The notes: generated by a model from the letters alone, not told the origin. A stretch of 40,990 nt of DNA from Xylophilus sp. ASV27 (GCF_016428875.1 NZ_JAELTO010000031.1:1-40990); one strand, 5' to 3'; numbered from the stretch's first letter, positions 22,589-34,607 are shown. Program-made: numbers and translations.

Positions 22589-23340
22589 GGAGCGCTGGCG
22601 GCCGGGCTCAGCGCCGGGTCTAGCGCGCGCCGCTCGTCGAAGACGAAGCAGTCGCCCTTGAAATGCGCGCCATCGGTTTCCTCGAAATACTTCAGGATGC
22701 CGCCCTCCAGCTGGTAGACGTGCTCCACGCCCTGCTCGCGCATCAGGATGGCGGCCTTCTCGCAACGGATGCCGCCGGTGCAGAAGCTGACCACGGTCTT
22801 GCCTTGCAGCTCGGCGCGGTGGGCGGCGAGGGCGGGCGGGAAGTCGGTGAACTTGCCGATGCGCCAGTCGATGGCGCCCTCGAACGTGCCATGGTCCACC
22901 TCGAAGGCATTGCGCGTGTCCAGCGTCACCACCGGCCGGCCCGCGTCGTCGCGGCCCTGGTCCAGCCAGCGGCGCAGTGTGGCCGCGCTCACCGCCGGGG
23001 CGCGGCCGTCCGCGCGCGAGAAGTCGGGCTGGATCGCCGGATGGTCCATGCGGATGATCTCGCGCTTGACCTTCACCAGCATCTTGCGGAAGGGCACGCT
23101 CGCGGACCAGCTCTCCTTGGGCGCCAGCGGCGCGAAGCGCGGGTCTTGCCGCAATAGGTCCACGAAGCCGCGCACCGCCTCGGGCGGGCCGGCGAGGAAC
23201 AGGTTGATGCCTTCACCGGCGAGCAGGATCGTGCCCTTCAGGCCGCGCGCCACGGCGCGTTCGAGCAGCAGCGGCTGCAGCGCGGCCGGGTCCGATAGCG
23301 GGACGAACAGGTAGGCGGAAATGTTCAAGATGGTGTTCAC
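22585..23340 (-). CDS. trhO: tRNA uridine(34) hydroxylase, rhodanese-type (TrhO/YceA)
   Basis: 251 residues. The family makes the 5-hydroxyuridine at position 34 of tRNA using oxygen. The N-terminal acylphosphatase-like domain includes [18 protein letters not shown]. The rhodanese domain has [17 protein letters not shown] and the active-site loop [13 protein letters not shown] with two cysteines. [13 protein letters not shown] follows, as in YceA. It is longer than simple rhodaneses and matches this family. The stop codon lies inside palindromic element copy 4. It is divergent from dnaE. Confidence 0.92.
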   Translation of the reverse strand: MNTILNISAYLFVPLSDPAALQPLLLERAVARGLKGTILLAGEGINLFLAGPPEAVRGFVDLLRQDPRFAPLAPKESWSASVPFRKMLVKVKREIIRMDHPAIQPDFSRADGRAPAVSAATLRRWLDQGRDDAGRPVVTLDTRNAFEVDHGTFEGAIDWRIGKFTDFPPALAAHRAELQGKTVVSFCTGGIRCEKAAILMREQGVEHVYQLEGGILKYFEETDGAHFKGDCFVFDERRALDPALSPAASAP

Positions 23341-23392
23341 ACCCCGATTCTAAAAAGGCCCTTTCCGGCACCGGGGCGGGGGGCCGGGTTTC

Positions 23393-23398
23393 TACAAT
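23393..23398 (+). promoter_or_regulatory. Candidate -10 element for dnaE
   Basis: TACAAT ends only 6 bases before the dnaE ATG, so transcription from it would start at or next to the start codon. No clear -35 element is visible in the G-rich upstream stretch. Confidence 0.4.
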
Positions 23399-23404
23399 GG
23401 AGAC

Positions 23405-26400
23405 ATGTTTGTCCACCTGCGCCTGCACACCGAATTCTCCGTCGTCGACGGCACCAACCGCATCGACGAGATCGTCAAGGCGGCCGCCGCCGACGGCCAG
23501 CCCGCGCTGGCCATCACCGACCTCAGCAACCTGTTCGGCGCGATCAAGTTCTACAAGGCCGCGCGCGGCAAGGGCGTCAAGCCGCTGATCGGCGCCGAGC
23601 TGTTCCTCGAAGGCCTGGGCTGCGACCCGGCGGCTAGCTCGCGCGTCATCGTGCTGGTGCAGCACTGGCAGGGCTACCTCAACCTGTGCGAGCTGCTGGC
23701 GCGCGCCTGGACGAAGAACGTGGTGAAGAACCAGGCGGTGTGCAGGCTGGAGTGGCTGCGCGAACTCAACGACGGCCTGATCCTGCTTGCCGGCGCCCAG
23801 GCCGGCCCGGTCGGGCAGGCGCTGGAAAAGCACGACGCCGCGGGCGCGGCCGAGGCGGCGCTGCTGCTGGCGGGCATCTTCCCGCACCGCTTCTACCTGG
23901 AGATCCAGCGCGCCGGCCGTCCCTCCGACGAGGCCCACGTGACCGCCTGCGTGCAACTGGCCGCGCGGCTGAACCTGCCGGTGGTCGCCACGCACCCGGT
24001 GCAGTTCACCACCGAGGACGACTACGAGGCGCACGAGGCGCGCGTCTGCATCTCCGAAGGCGAAATCCTGGCCAACCAGCGCCGCGTGCGCAGGTTCACC
24101 CGCGAGCAGTACTTCAAGAGCGCCGCGCAGATGGAGGCGCTGTTCGCCGACGTGCCCAGCGCCATCGCCAACACGGTGGAGATCGCGCGGCGCTGCAGCA
24201 TCGTGTTTGACCTGGGCAAGCCGCGCCTGCCGGATTTCCCCACGCCCGGCGGCATGCCGATCGCCGACTACTTCCGCATCAGCTCCTTCGAGGGGCTGGA
24301 GGAGCGGCTCGCGCTGCTCTACCCGGACGAGGCCCGGCGCAACGCCGAGCGCCCGCGCTACGTCGAGCGGCTGGAGTTCGAGATCAACACCATCCTGAAG
24401 ATGGGCTTCCCCGGCTACTTCCTGATCGTGGGCGACTTCATCCAGTGGGCCAAGACCAACGGCTGCCCGGTCGGGCCGGGGCGGGGCTCGGGCGCCGGCT
24501 CGCTGGTGGCCTATGCGCTGAAGATCACCGACCTGGACCCGCTCGAATTCAACCTGCTGTTCGAGCGTTTCCTGAACCCGGAGCGGGTGTCCATGCCCGA
24601 CTTCGACATCGACTTCTGCCAGTCCAACCGCGACCGCGTGATCGACTACGTGAAGGACAAGTACGGCAAGGACGCCGTGAGCCAGATCGCCACCTTCGGC
24701 ACCATGGCCGCCAAGGCCGCCATCCGCGACGTCGGGCGGGTGATGGACATGAGCTACACCTTCTGCGACGGCATCTCCAAGCTGGTGCCGGGCAAGCCGG
24801 GCATGTCCTACACGCTGGCCTATCCGCCCGAGGTCAAGAAGGACGGCGACAAGAACAACTACGCGCTGGAACTCGAACCCATGCTCTACGAGCGGGTGCG
24901 CAAGGAGGAAGACGTCAGGACCATCATCGAGATGGCGCAGAAGCTCGAGGGCCTGACCCGCAACATCGGCATGCACGCCGGCGGGGTGCTGATCGCGCCG
25001 GGCAAGCTCACCGACTTCTGCCCGCTCTACCAGCAGCCCGGCAGCGAATCCGCGGTGAGCCAGTACGACAAGGACGACGTGGAGGCCATCGGCCTGGTCA
25101 AGTTCGACTTCCTGGGCCTGGCCACGCTCACCATCCTGGAGATCGCGCGCGAATTCATCATCAAGCGCCACAAGGGCCAGGAGAACTTCAGCTACGAGAA
25201 GATCCCGCTGGATGACGCCGCCACCTACCGGCTGTTCGCCGAAGGCAAGACCGAGGCCGTGTTCCAGTTCGAATCGCGCGGCATGCAGGGCATGCTGCGC
25301 GACGCCAGGCCGACGCGGCTGGAAGACCTGATCGCGCTCAATGCGCTGTACCGCCCTGGCCCGATGGACCTGATCCCCAGCTTCGTGGCGCGCAAGCACG
25401 GACGCGAGGAGGTGGAGTACCCGCACCCGGCCGTGGCCGAGATGCTCTCCGAGACCTACGGCATCATGGTCTACCAGGAGCAGGTGATGCAGACCGCGCA
25501 GATCCTGGGCGGCTACTCGCTCGGCGGCGCCGACCTGCTGCGCCGCGCCATGGGCAAGAAGAAGGCCGAGGAAATGGCCGAGCACCGCGAGAAGTTCCGC
25601 GCGGGCGCGCTCAGCACCCACGGCATTGCCCAGGACAAGGCCGACGAGGTCTTCGACCTGATGGAGAAATTCGCCGGCTACGGCTTCAACAAGTCGCACG
25701 CGGCCGCCTACTCGCTGCTGGCCTACCACACCGGCTGGCTCAAGGTGCACTACCGGGCGGAGTTCTACTGCGCCAACATGACGGTGGAAATGGACGACAC
25801 CGACAAGCTCAAGGTGTTGTTCGAGGACGCTCAGAAGCTCGGCATGTCCTTCGAGCCGCCGGACGTCAACCGCGGCACCCACCGCTTCGAGCCGGTCACC
25901 GACAAGGTGATCCGCTACGGCCTGGGCGCGGTCAAGGGCACCGGCCAGTCGGCCATCGAGGCCATCGTCGCCGCGCGCGAGCAGGGCGGGCCGTTCACCA
26001 GCCTGTTCGACTTCTGCAACCGGGTGGACCGGCAGCGGATCAACAAGCGCACGGTCGAGGCGCTGATCAAGGCCGGCGCCTTCGACTCGATCCAGCAGAA
26101 CCGCGCCGCGCTGGTGGCCTCCATCGACCGCGCCTTCGACTACGCGGCGGCGCAGCTCGCCCATGCCAACCAGGGCGGCCTGTTCGACATGCTGGGCGAC
26201 GACGGCCACGGCTCCAGCACCCAGGAGCCCGACCTGGTGGACGCCACGCCCTGGGGCGTGAAGGAGCGGCTGACGCATGAGAAGACGGCGATCGGCTTCT
26301 ACCTGTCAGGCCACCTGTTCGACGAAGTGGCGCGCGAGGTGCGGCAGTTCGTGCGGCGCCAGATCGAGGAACTGGCGGACAGCCGGGAGCCGCAGATGCT

Positions 26401-26920
26401 CGCCGGCATCGTGAGCGACCTGCGCGTCATCAACGGCCAGCGCGGCAAGCTCGCGCTGTTCAAGCTGGACGACAAGTCGGCCGTGATCGAGGCCACGGCC
26501 GACGAGGGCGTGCTCAACGCCCACCGCGGGCTGCTCAAGGACGACGAGCTGGTCATCATCAGCGGCCGGCTGCAGCCCGACCGCTTCAGCGGCGGCCTGC
26601 GCCTGAGCGTGCAGCAGGTCTGGGACCTGGCCACGGCGCGCTGCCGCTTCGGCAAGTTCCTGCGCGTGGCGGTCAATGGCCGGGCGCCGGACATCCAGCG
26701 CCTGTTGCGCGACTTCCCGCCGGTGCGCGAGACCTCCGAGCAGGGCGAACTGGTGCGCGGCATGGAAGTGCGGCTGTCGCTCAGGCGCGATGCGCACGAC
26801 ATGGCCGTGGGCGTGGACCTCAAGCTCGACGAGCGCGCGCTGTTCTACCCGACCGATGCGGCCCTGGCCAGCTGGACGGCGCAGGCCGACCGTGGACAGG
26901 CGGTCATCGTCTACGAATGA
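23405..26920 (+). CDS. dnaE: DNA polymerase III alpha subunit
   Basis: 1171 residues, close to E. coli DnaE (1160). It is the replicative polymerase. The N-terminal PHP domain begins FVHLRLHTEFSVVDGTNR. The polymerase active site has the paired aspartates in MPDFDIDFCQSNRDRVI (about residue 400) and the GPGRGSGAGSLVAYAL loop just before it. The fingers/tau-binding region includes LYRPGPMDLIPSFVARKHG. A C-terminal OB-fold domain contains MLAGIVSDLRVINGQRGKLALFKLDD. ATG 23405 is the only sensible start. Confidence 0.98.
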   Translation: MFVHLRLHTEFSVVDGTNRIDEIVKAAAADGQPALAITDLSNLFGAIKFYKAARGKGVKPLIGAELFLEGLGCDPAASSRVIVLVQHWQGYLNLCELLARAWTKNVVKNQAVCRLEWLRELNDGLILLAGAQAGPVGQALEKHDAAGAAEAALLLAGIFPHRFYLEIQRAGRPSDEAHVTACVQLAARLNLPVVATHPVQFTTEDDYEAHEARVCISEGEILANQRRVRRFTREQYFKSAAQMEALFADVPSAIANTVEIARRCSIVFDLGKPRLPDFPTPGGMPIADYFRISSFEGLEERLALLYPDEARRNAERPRYVERLEFEINTILKMGFPGYFLIVGDFIQWAKTNGCPVGPGRGSGAGSLVAYALKITDLDPLEFNLLFERFLNPERVSMPDFDIDFCQSNRDRVIDYVKDKYGKDAVSQIATFGTMAAKAAIRDVGRVMDMSYTFCDGISKLVPGKPGMSYTLAYPPEVKKDGDKNNYALELEPMLYERVRKEEDVRTIIEMAQKLEGLTRNIGMHAGGVLIAPGKLTDFCPLYQQPGSESAVSQYDKDDVEAIGLVKFDFLGLATLTILEIAREFIIKRHKGQENFSYEKIPLDDAATYRLFAEGKTEAVFQFESRGMQGMLRDARPTRLEDLIALNALYRPGPMDLIPSFVARKHGREEVEYPHPAVAEMLSETYGIMVYQEQVMQTAQILGGYSLGGADLLRRAMGKKKAEEMAEHREKFRAGALSTHGIAQDKADEVFDLMEKFAGYGFNKSHAAAYSLLAYHTGWLKVHYRAEFYCANMTVEMDDTDKLKVLFEDAQKLGMSFEPPDVNRGTHRFEPVTDKVIRYGLGAVKGTGQSAIEAIVAAREQGGPFTSLFDFCNRVDRQRINKRTVEALIKAGAFDSIQQNRAALVASIDRAFDYAAAQLAHANQGGLFDMLGDDGHGSSTQEPDLVDATPWGVKERLTHEKTAIGFYLSGHLFDEVAREVRQFVRRQIEELADSREPQMLAGIVSDLRVINGQRGKLALFKLDDKSAVIEATADEGVLNAHRGLLKDDELVIISGRLQPDRFSGGLRLSVQQVWDLATARCRFGKFLRVAVNGRAPDIQRLLRDFPPVRETSEQGELVRGMEVRLSLRRDAHDMAVGVDLKLDERALFYPTDAALASWTAQADRGQAVIVYE

Positions 26921-26997
26921 TTCGCGGCGGCACGGGTCTTGAAGTCGCCGAAAAGCCACCAATTTCCATGACTGCTGCAGTGCGCAATGGCCCCCGA

Positions 26998-27003
26998 TAG
27001 AAT
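26998..27003 (+). promoter_or_regulatory. Candidate -10 element for clpS
   Basis: TAGAAT ends 7 bases before the preferred clpS ATG at 27011, so the mRNA may have little or no leader. The alternative ATG at 27002 would lie inside this hexamer. Confidence 0.4.
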
Positions 27004-27010
27004 GAAATTC

Positions 27011-27376
27011 ATGGCGACCCAAAATCCCTCCAAACCCCCGGCGCTGCCGGGGAGCAAGCCCGCGCCGCGCTTCGATGACGGCGATGCGGTGGTGCTGGAG
27101 CGGCGCACGCAGAAGGTGCAGCCGCCGCAGATGTATCAGGTTGTCATGCTCAACGACGATTTCACCCCGATGGAGTTCGTCATCGTCGTGATCCAGGAAT
27201 TCTTTGGCAAGGACCGTGAGACGGCCACCCAGATCATGCTCAAAATCCACCTTGATGGAAAAGGCGTATGTGGCGTGTATTCACGCGACGTGGCCGCCAC
27301 CAAGGTGGAGCAGGTGATGGAGGCGGCGCAGAAATCCGGCCATCCGCTGCAGTGCGTGAGTGAACCGGTTGAATAA
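27011..27376 (+). CDS. clpS: ClpS, adaptor of the ClpAP protease
   Basis: 121 residues. It delivers N-degron substrates to ClpA. The core reads [29 protein letters not shown], with the conserved substrate-pocket Asn-Asp-Asp, then [31 protein letters not shown] 27011 is chosen over ATG 27002, which overlaps the likely -10 box. clpA follows after 57 bases, the universal pairing of adaptor and unfoldase. Confidence 0.97.
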   Translation: MATQNPSKPPALPGSKPAPRFDDGDAVVLERRTQKVQPPQMYQVVMLNDDFTPMEFVIVVIQEFFGKDRETATQIMLKIHLDGKGVCGVYSRDVAATKVEQVMEAAQKSGHPLQCVSEPVE

Positions 27377-27433
27377 TCGAGACTCCAACTCCACGTACTG
27401 TCTTATTTTCTCAGCAAGGCAAAAGGAAATCTC

Positions 27434-29773
<2,340 letters not shown>

Positions 29774-29793
29774 GGCTGCATGCGCCATGGATA

Positions 29794-29825
29794 GGCCCGT
29801 GATCGCTCAGGTCACGGGCCTTTTC
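29794..29825 (+). terminator. Intrinsic terminator after clpA
   Basis: GGCCCGTGA (29794-29802) pairs perfectly with TCACGGGCC (29812-29820) around a 9-base loop, followed by TTTTC. It lies 21 bases after the clpA stop codon and just before the convergent transglycosylase gene. Confidence 0.88.
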
Positions 29826-29834
29826 AATTGCGGC

Positions 29835-31172
29835 TCACGGCGCTTGCAGCCGCTGCAGCAGTTCCGAACTCGGATAGCCGTCCGCCGCAAGCCCCACGCT
29901 GCGCTGGTAGCGGCGAAGGGCATCGCGGGTGGCGGGGCCCACCATGCCGTCGGGCGTGCCGCTGGCGAAGCCGCGCTGGTTCAGGGCCGTTTGCAGGTCG
30001 CGCACCTGGCTGCGGCTGAGCGCGCTCAGGTCGCGCGGCCATGGCGCCCGCACGCCGGGGCGTCCGTCGATGGCCTGGGCCAGCAGGTTCACCGCGAGGG
30101 CGTAGCTGGTCGAGTTGTTGTAGCGCAGCACGGCGCGGAAGTTGGGCCCCGTCAGAAAGGCCGGCCCGCGCGCGCCGGCCGGCAGCAGGATGGCGCCGTC
30201 GGCGAAGTCCGGCAGGGCCTGCCCGTTCACGCCGCGCACGCCCTCGGCCGCCCACTGAGCGCTGGACTGGCGCACCGCCATGTCGGCACGGCCGTAGTCG
30301 AAGCCGGCTGGCAACTGCACCTCGGCCCCCCAGGGCTGCCCGGCCTTCCAGCCCGAGCGCGCCAGATAGTTCGCGGTCGAGGCCATGACGTCGGCCATGC
30401 TGCCCCAGATGTCGCGCCGGCCGTCGCCGTCGGCGTCCACCGCATAGGCGAGGAAGCTGGAGGGCAGGAACTGGGTCTGGCCCATGGCGCCGGCCCAGGA
30501 ACCGATCATGTGCCGGTGGTCGATGTCGCTCTTGTCGATGATCCTCAGCGCCGCCAGCAATTCGCCGCGCGCCCAGTCCCGGCGCCGGCCTTCGAAGCCG
30601 AGCGTGGCCAGGGCGTCGATGCTCGGGATGTCGCCGTAGTTGCTGCCGTAGTTGCTCTCCATGCCCCAGATCGCCACGATGGTGCTGGGCGGCACGCCAT
30701 AGCGCGCCGCCGCCGCGTCGGCCTCGGCCCTGACCTGCCGCAGTTGCGCCTGGCCGCGGCTCACGCGCTGGGGCGATACGGCGGTGTCCAGGTAGTCCCA
30801 CACCGTGCGCGTGAATTCGGGCTGCGCCCGGTCGAGTTCGATCACGCGCGGCTGGTAGCGGACCTGGTCGAAGGCGTCGCGCAGCGTGGCCTCGCCTATG
30901 CCCTGCGTGCGGGCGTAGGCGCGGAAGTCCGCGACCCACTGCGCGAAGCCCTGCTCCTGGGCGGCATCGCCCATTGCCGGCGGTGCGGGCACGGCCGGGG
31001 TCGAGGGCGCCGGGGCGGGGGCTGCCGGAGAAGGGGGTGGGGCGGCGGCGGATGGCGCAGATGGTGCGGTCGACGGCGCCGAGGCGCAGCCCGCCAGCAC
31101 CAAGGCCAGCGCCAGGGGGGCGAGGGCCGGCGCTAGGGGGCGCAGGCGCGGGGGAAGGAGGCGAGGTGGCAT
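29835..31172 (-). CDS. MltB-type lytic murein transglycosylase, lipoprotein
   Basis: 445 residues. Residues 1-28 end in the lipobox LAGC, so it is a lipid-anchored envelope protein. A Pro/Ala/Ser linker (to about residue 70) follows. The SLT_2 catalytic domain contains the active-site Glu in IVAIWGMESNYGSNYG, plus GAMGQTQFLPSSFLAYAVDADGDGR. The C-terminus has a PG_binding_1 domain (RDLQTALNQRGFASGTPDGMVGPATRDALRRYQ). The enzyme cleaves peptidoglycan glycan strands to 1,6-anhydro ends. ATG 31172 gives the complete lipoprotein signal. Confidence 0.92.
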   Translation of the reverse strand: MPPRLLPPRLRPLAPALAPLALALVLAGCASAPSTAPSAPSAAAPPPSPAAPAPAPSTPAVPAPPAMGDAAQEQGFAQWVADFRAYARTQGIGEATLRDAFDQVRYQPRVIELDRAQPEFTRTVWDYLDTAVSPQRVSRGQAQLRQVRAEADAAAARYGVPPSTIVAIWGMESNYGSNYGDIPSIDALATLGFEGRRRDWARGELLAALRIIDKSDIDHRHMIGSWAGAMGQTQFLPSSFLAYAVDADGDGRRDIWGSMADVMASTANYLARSGWKAGQPWGAEVQLPAGFDYGRADMAVRQSSAQWAAEGVRGVNGQALPDFADGAILLPAGARGPAFLTGPNFRAVLRYNNSTSYALAVNLLAQAIDGRPGVRAPWPRDLSALSRSQVRDLQTALNQRGFASGTPDGMVGPATRDALRRYQRSVGLAADGYPSSELLQRLQAP

Positions 31173-31219
31173 GCCGCCGATTGTGCGGCCCCGAAAGCGG
31201 GGGCGCGATGGGGTGCTCC

Positions 31220-31225
31220 TAGAAT
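31220..31225 (+). promoter_or_regulatory. Candidate -10 element for the cardiolipin synthase gene
   Basis: TAGAAT lies 25 bases before the GTG start at 31251, between the divergent transglycosylase and synthase genes. No -35 box was recognised. Confidence 0.35.
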
Positions 31226-31250
31226 TCCCCATCTCTCCCATCCACACGGC

Positions 31251-32702
31251 GTGTTCCACTTTCCCGTCCTCCCCGAAGCCGTCAAGGCCGCCATCTCCAT
31301 CGCCTGGACGGGCTATATCGTGGTGCTGGCCGTGTGGATCGTGCTGCAGAAGCGCTCGCCGCTGTCCACGCTGAGCTGGATTCTCTCGATGGCGGTGCTG
31401 CCGGTGCTGGGCTTCGTCCTCTATTACTTCCTGGGGCCCCAGCGCCTGCGGCGGCAGCGGCTCAAGCGCCTGCGCAGCCATTCCCGGCTCTATGCCAAGG
31501 CCGACCTGGACAGCCTGCGTCCGCAGGCGGCGCAGGCGCCCAGCCATTTGCGCCAGCTGGGGCAGCTGGGGCTGGCGAGCTGCGACATTCCCGTCTCCAC
31601 CGCCTCCGACGTGCGCCTGCTGGTGGGCGGCGCGCAGACCTTCGATGCGCTGTTCGAGGCGATCCGCGCCGCCCGCCGCCATGTGCACCTCGAGTACTAC
31701 ATCTTCGAGCCCGACGGCATCGGCACGGCCCTGCGCGACCTGCTGGTGCAGAAGGCCCGCCAGGGCGTGAAGGTGCGCCTGCTGGTGGATGCGCTGGGGT
31801 CCAAGCGGCTGGGCAGGCGCTTCCTGGCGCCGCTGCGGGCGGCCGGCGCCGAGGTCGGCCTGTTCCACGATACCCGCATCGGGCGGCGGCTGCGGCCGGT
31901 GATCAACTTCCGCACGCACCGCAAGATCGTGGTCTGCGACGGAACGCTCGGCTTCACCGGCGGCCTCAACATCACCGACGAAGAGGACGAGCGCCGCCGG
32001 CCCGACGCCTACCACGACGTGCACCTGCGGCTGCAGGGCAATGCCGTGCGCTGGCTGCAGACGGTGTTCCTGGAGGACTGGTCCTATGCCACCGGCGAGC
32101 ACTGGCGCCGCACGACGCAGGAGGAGTTTGCCGAGCTGCTGCCGCCGTCCTCGCCGGGCGCGCACCCGGTGCAGATCATCGCCTCGGGCCCGGACAACGA
32201 GCGCGAGGCCATCCACCGCATGCTCGTCGCCGCCATCCACGTCGCGCGGCGCAGGGTGTGGCTCACCACGCCGTACTTCGTGCCCGGCCCGCCGACCCTG
32301 ATGGCGCTGACCAATGCCGCCCTGCGCGGCGTGGACGTGCGCGTGCTGGTGCCCCGGCGCAGCGACTCGGCGGTGGTGAGCGCGGCGGCGCGTTCCTACT
32401 TCGACGAGCTGATCGGCGCCGGCGTCAAGGTCTGGGAGTACCAGGCGCGCATGCTGCACTCCAAGACCATGCTGGTGGACGACGATTGCGGCTTCATCGG
32501 CACCGCCAACTTCGACAACCGCAGCTTCCGCCTCAACTACGAGATCTGCGCCCTGGTCTATGGGCCGGCCCTCACCGTTGCGCTGGGCGCGCAGTTCGAA
32601 CACGACCTGCGCCAGTCGCAGCGGGTGTCGGCGCGCCGCCGGCTGCCGTTCTGGCAGCGGCTCGGGGATGCGACCGCCCGGCTGTTCTCGCCGTTGCTGT
32701 GA
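31251..32702 (+). CDS. cls: Cardiolipin synthase (ClsA type)
   Basis: 483 residues, close to E. coli ClsA (486). Two N-terminal membrane segments lie at about 12-33 and 41-60. Two phospholipase-D HKD motifs follow: HRKIVVCD (His223, Lys225, Asp230) and HSKTMLVDDDCGFIGTANFDNRS near residue 400. It joins two phosphatidylglycerols into cardiolipin at the inner membrane. The GTG start gives the normal N-terminus, beginning FHFPVLPEAVKAAI. The sbcB ATG lies 34 bases after the stop codon. Confidence 0.95.
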   Translation: MFHFPVLPEAVKAAISIAWTGYIVVLAVWIVLQKRSPLSTLSWILSMAVLPVLGFVLYYFLGPQRLRRQRLKRLRSHSRLYAKADLDSLRPQAAQAPSHLRQLGQLGLASCDIPVSTASDVRLLVGGAQTFDALFEAIRAARRHVHLEYYIFEPDGIGTALRDLLVQKARQGVKVRLLVDALGSKRLGRRFLAPLRAAGAEVGLFHDTRIGRRLRPVINFRTHRKIVVCDGTLGFTGGLNITDEEDERRRPDAYHDVHLRLQGNAVRWLQTVFLEDWSYATGEHWRRTTQEEFAELLPPSSPGAHPVQIIASGPDNEREAIHRMLVAAIHVARRRVWLTTPYFVPGPPTLMALTNAALRGVDVRVLVPRRSDSAVVSAAARSYFDELIGAGVKVWEYQARMLHSKTMLVDDDCGFIGTANFDNRSFRLNYEICALVYGPALTVALGAQFEHDLRQSQRVSARRRLPFWQRLGDATARLFSPLL

Positions 32703-32736
32703 TACTTGCGGGTTCGCCGCTTATCCCTCCTGCAGC

Positions 32737-34173
32737 ATGCGCACCTTTCTCTGGCACGACTACGAAACCTTCGGCGCCGTTCCGCGCCGCGACCGGCCGG
32801 CCCAGTTCGCGGCGATCCGCACCGACGCCGAGCTGAACGAAGTGGGCGCGCCCCTGATGCTGTATTGCCAGCCGGCGCCGGACTTCCTGCCCAGCCCCGA
32901 GGCCTGCCTGCTCACCGGCATCACGCCGCAGTTGTGCCTGGAGCGCGGCATTCCCGAGCATGCGTTTGCCGCGCAGATCGAGCAGGCCTTCGCCCAGGCC
33001 GGCACCATCGGCGTGGGCTACAACACCATCCGCTTCGACGACGAGGTCACGCGCTTCCTGTTCTGGCGCAACCTGATCGACGCCTACGCGCGCGAATGGC
33101 AGAACGACTGCGGCCGCTGGGACCTGCTGGACGTGGTGCGCCTGACCTACGCGCTGCGGCCCGAAGGCATCACCTGGCCCCGCAAGGAGGACGGCAGCCC
33201 GAGCTTCAAGCTGGAGGACCTGGCGCGCGCCAACGGCCTGCTGCACGAGGCGGCGCACGACGCGCTGTCCGACGTGCGCGCCACCATCGCGCTGGCGCGG
33301 CTGATCCGCGACCGGCAGCCGCGCCTGTTCGAATTCGCGCTGGGCCTGCACAAGAAGGACCGCGTCGCCGCCGAACTGGGCCTGCCCGTCACGCTGCAGG
33401 GCGCCAGGCCCTTCCTGCACGTATCGGGCATGTTCCCGGCCGAGCGCGGCTGCCTGGCCGTGATGTGGCCGCTGGCCCAGCATCCCACCAACAAGAACGA
33501 GATCCTCGCCTGGGACCTGGCCCACGACCCGGCCGGGCTGGCAGCGCTCGGCGCCGAGGAGATCCGCCTGCGCCTGTTCACCCGCAGCGCCGACCTGCCC
33601 GAGGGCATGACGCGCCTGCCCGTGAAGAGCGTGCACCTGAACAAGTCGCCCATGGTGGTCGGCGCGCTGCGCACCCTCACGCCCGACATGGCCGCCCGCT
33701 GGCAGATCGACCTGGATCTGGCCGCGCGCCACGCGCAGGCCGCGCGCAGCCTGCCCGACCTCTCCGCCATCTGGGCCGAGGTGTTCCGCCGCCCGGACGA
33801 AGGCCCGCGCGACGTCGACGAAGACCTCTACGGCGGCTTCATCGGCAACAGCGACCGGCGCGAACTCAACCACCTGCGCAGCCTGTCGCCCGCGGCCCTG
33901 GCCGCCGCGCGCAGCAGCTTTGCCGACCCCCGGCTCGAAGAACTGGTGTTCCGCTACCGCGCGCGAAACTTCCCGGACACGCTGTCAGCAGAGGAAGCCG
34001 AGCGCTGGGAGGCCCACCGCGCCCAGCGCCTGCTCGAAGGCGCCGGCGGCGCGCTCGCGGTGGACGAGTACTTCGCCCAGATCGACGCGCTGGGCGAGTC
34101 GGCCGACGAGCGCGGCGAGGCCATTCTGGGGGCGCTCTACGACTACGCGGAGGCGATCGTGCCCTCGGTGTGA
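32737..34173 (+). CDS. sbcB: Exodeoxyribonuclease I
   Basis: 478 residues (E. coli 475). A 3'-to-5' single-strand DNA exonuclease acting in repair and recombination. The DEDD-type active site starts with Asp8 and Glu10 in LWHDYETFG. Family segments include VGYNTIRFDDEVTRFLFWRNLIDAY, the exonuclease His/Asp pair in HDALSDVRATIALARLI, and YGGFIGNSDRRELNHLR in the C-terminal part. ATG 32737 matches the family start. Palindromic element copy 5 lies about 45 bases after the stop codon. Confidence 0.96.
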   Translation: MRTFLWHDYETFGAVPRRDRPAQFAAIRTDAELNEVGAPLMLYCQPAPDFLPSPEACLLTGITPQLCLERGIPEHAFAAQIEQAFAQAGTIGVGYNTIRFDDEVTRFLFWRNLIDAYAREWQNDCGRWDLLDVVRLTYALRPEGITWPRKEDGSPSFKLEDLARANGLLHEAAHDALSDVRATIALARLIRDRQPRLFEFALGLHKKDRVAAELGLPVTLQGARPFLHVSGMFPAERGCLAVMWPLAQHPTNKNEILAWDLAHDPAGLAALGAEEIRLRLFTRSADLPEGMTRLPVKSVHLNKSPMVVGALRTLTPDMAARWQIDLDLAARHAQAARSLPDLSAIWAEVFRRPDEGPRDVDEDLYGGFIGNSDRRELNHLRSLSPAALAAARSSFADPRLEELVFRYRARNFPDTLSAEEAERWEAHRAQRLLEGAGGALAVDEYFAQIDALGESADERGEAILGALYDYAEAIVPSV

Positions 34174-34216
34174 GCGGCGCGGCGGCGGCAGCGGGGTATC
34201 TTGCGTTTTCTTGGTC

Positions 34217-34268
34217 AAAAAGGCCTGTAGCCCAGGTAGTACCTGGGCTTGTAGCTATACATTTGATA
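34217..34268 (-). repeat. Palindromic element, copy 5
   Basis: AGCCCAGGT (34229-34237) and ACCTGGGCT (34241-34249) form a perfect 9-bp stem. TATAGC lies on the minus-strand left and AGGCCTTTTT on its right. Its minus strand is almost identical in outline to copy 1, for example CCTGGGCTACAGGCC in both. It follows sbcB. Confidence 0.8.
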
Positions 34269-34385
34269 GTTAACCGTCTTTCCCGGCTGCGAAGCCCGTA
34301 CCCGCCGCCCGCCTCGCCCGCAACACGAGGCGGTTGCGCTCAGGGCTCCACGCCAGCCAAGTCGGCGCCGTCCTCGGCGCTGCAG

Positions 34386-34607
34386 GTGACGGCCGATCAG
34401 TCCGCCTTGAACCCGGTGGCCGCGACGGCCTTGACCCAGCGCGAGCGCATCGTCTGCGTGCGCATGCTGCGGGGGCTGACGCTGGAGGGCATCGCCAGCG
34501 ACCTGGGCCTGGCGCTGCCTACCGTCAAGACCTACCGCGGCCGCGCGTTCGCGCGGCTGGGCATCCATTTCCGCAACCAGTTGTTCGCGCGCGTACTGAA
34601 CGCCTGA
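34386..34607 (+). pseudogene. Orphan LuxR-type HTH domain, probably the 3' end of a lost regulator
   Basis: The frame ending at TGA 34605-34607 encodes TQRERIVCVRMLRGLTLEGIASDLGLALPTVKTYRGRAFARLGI, a clear LuxR/GerE DNA-binding domain. GTG 34386 would give only 73 residues. Upstream in the same frame there is no receiver or ligand domain, only Pro/Ala-rich sequence and the sbcB 3' region. It is most likely a truncated remnant. A short standalone DNA-binding protein is possible but has no visible ribosome-binding site. Confidence 0.55.

Noticed and set aside
23213-26278. 1021-codon frame antisense to dnaE
   Set aside because: Shadow of dnaE with no domain signal.
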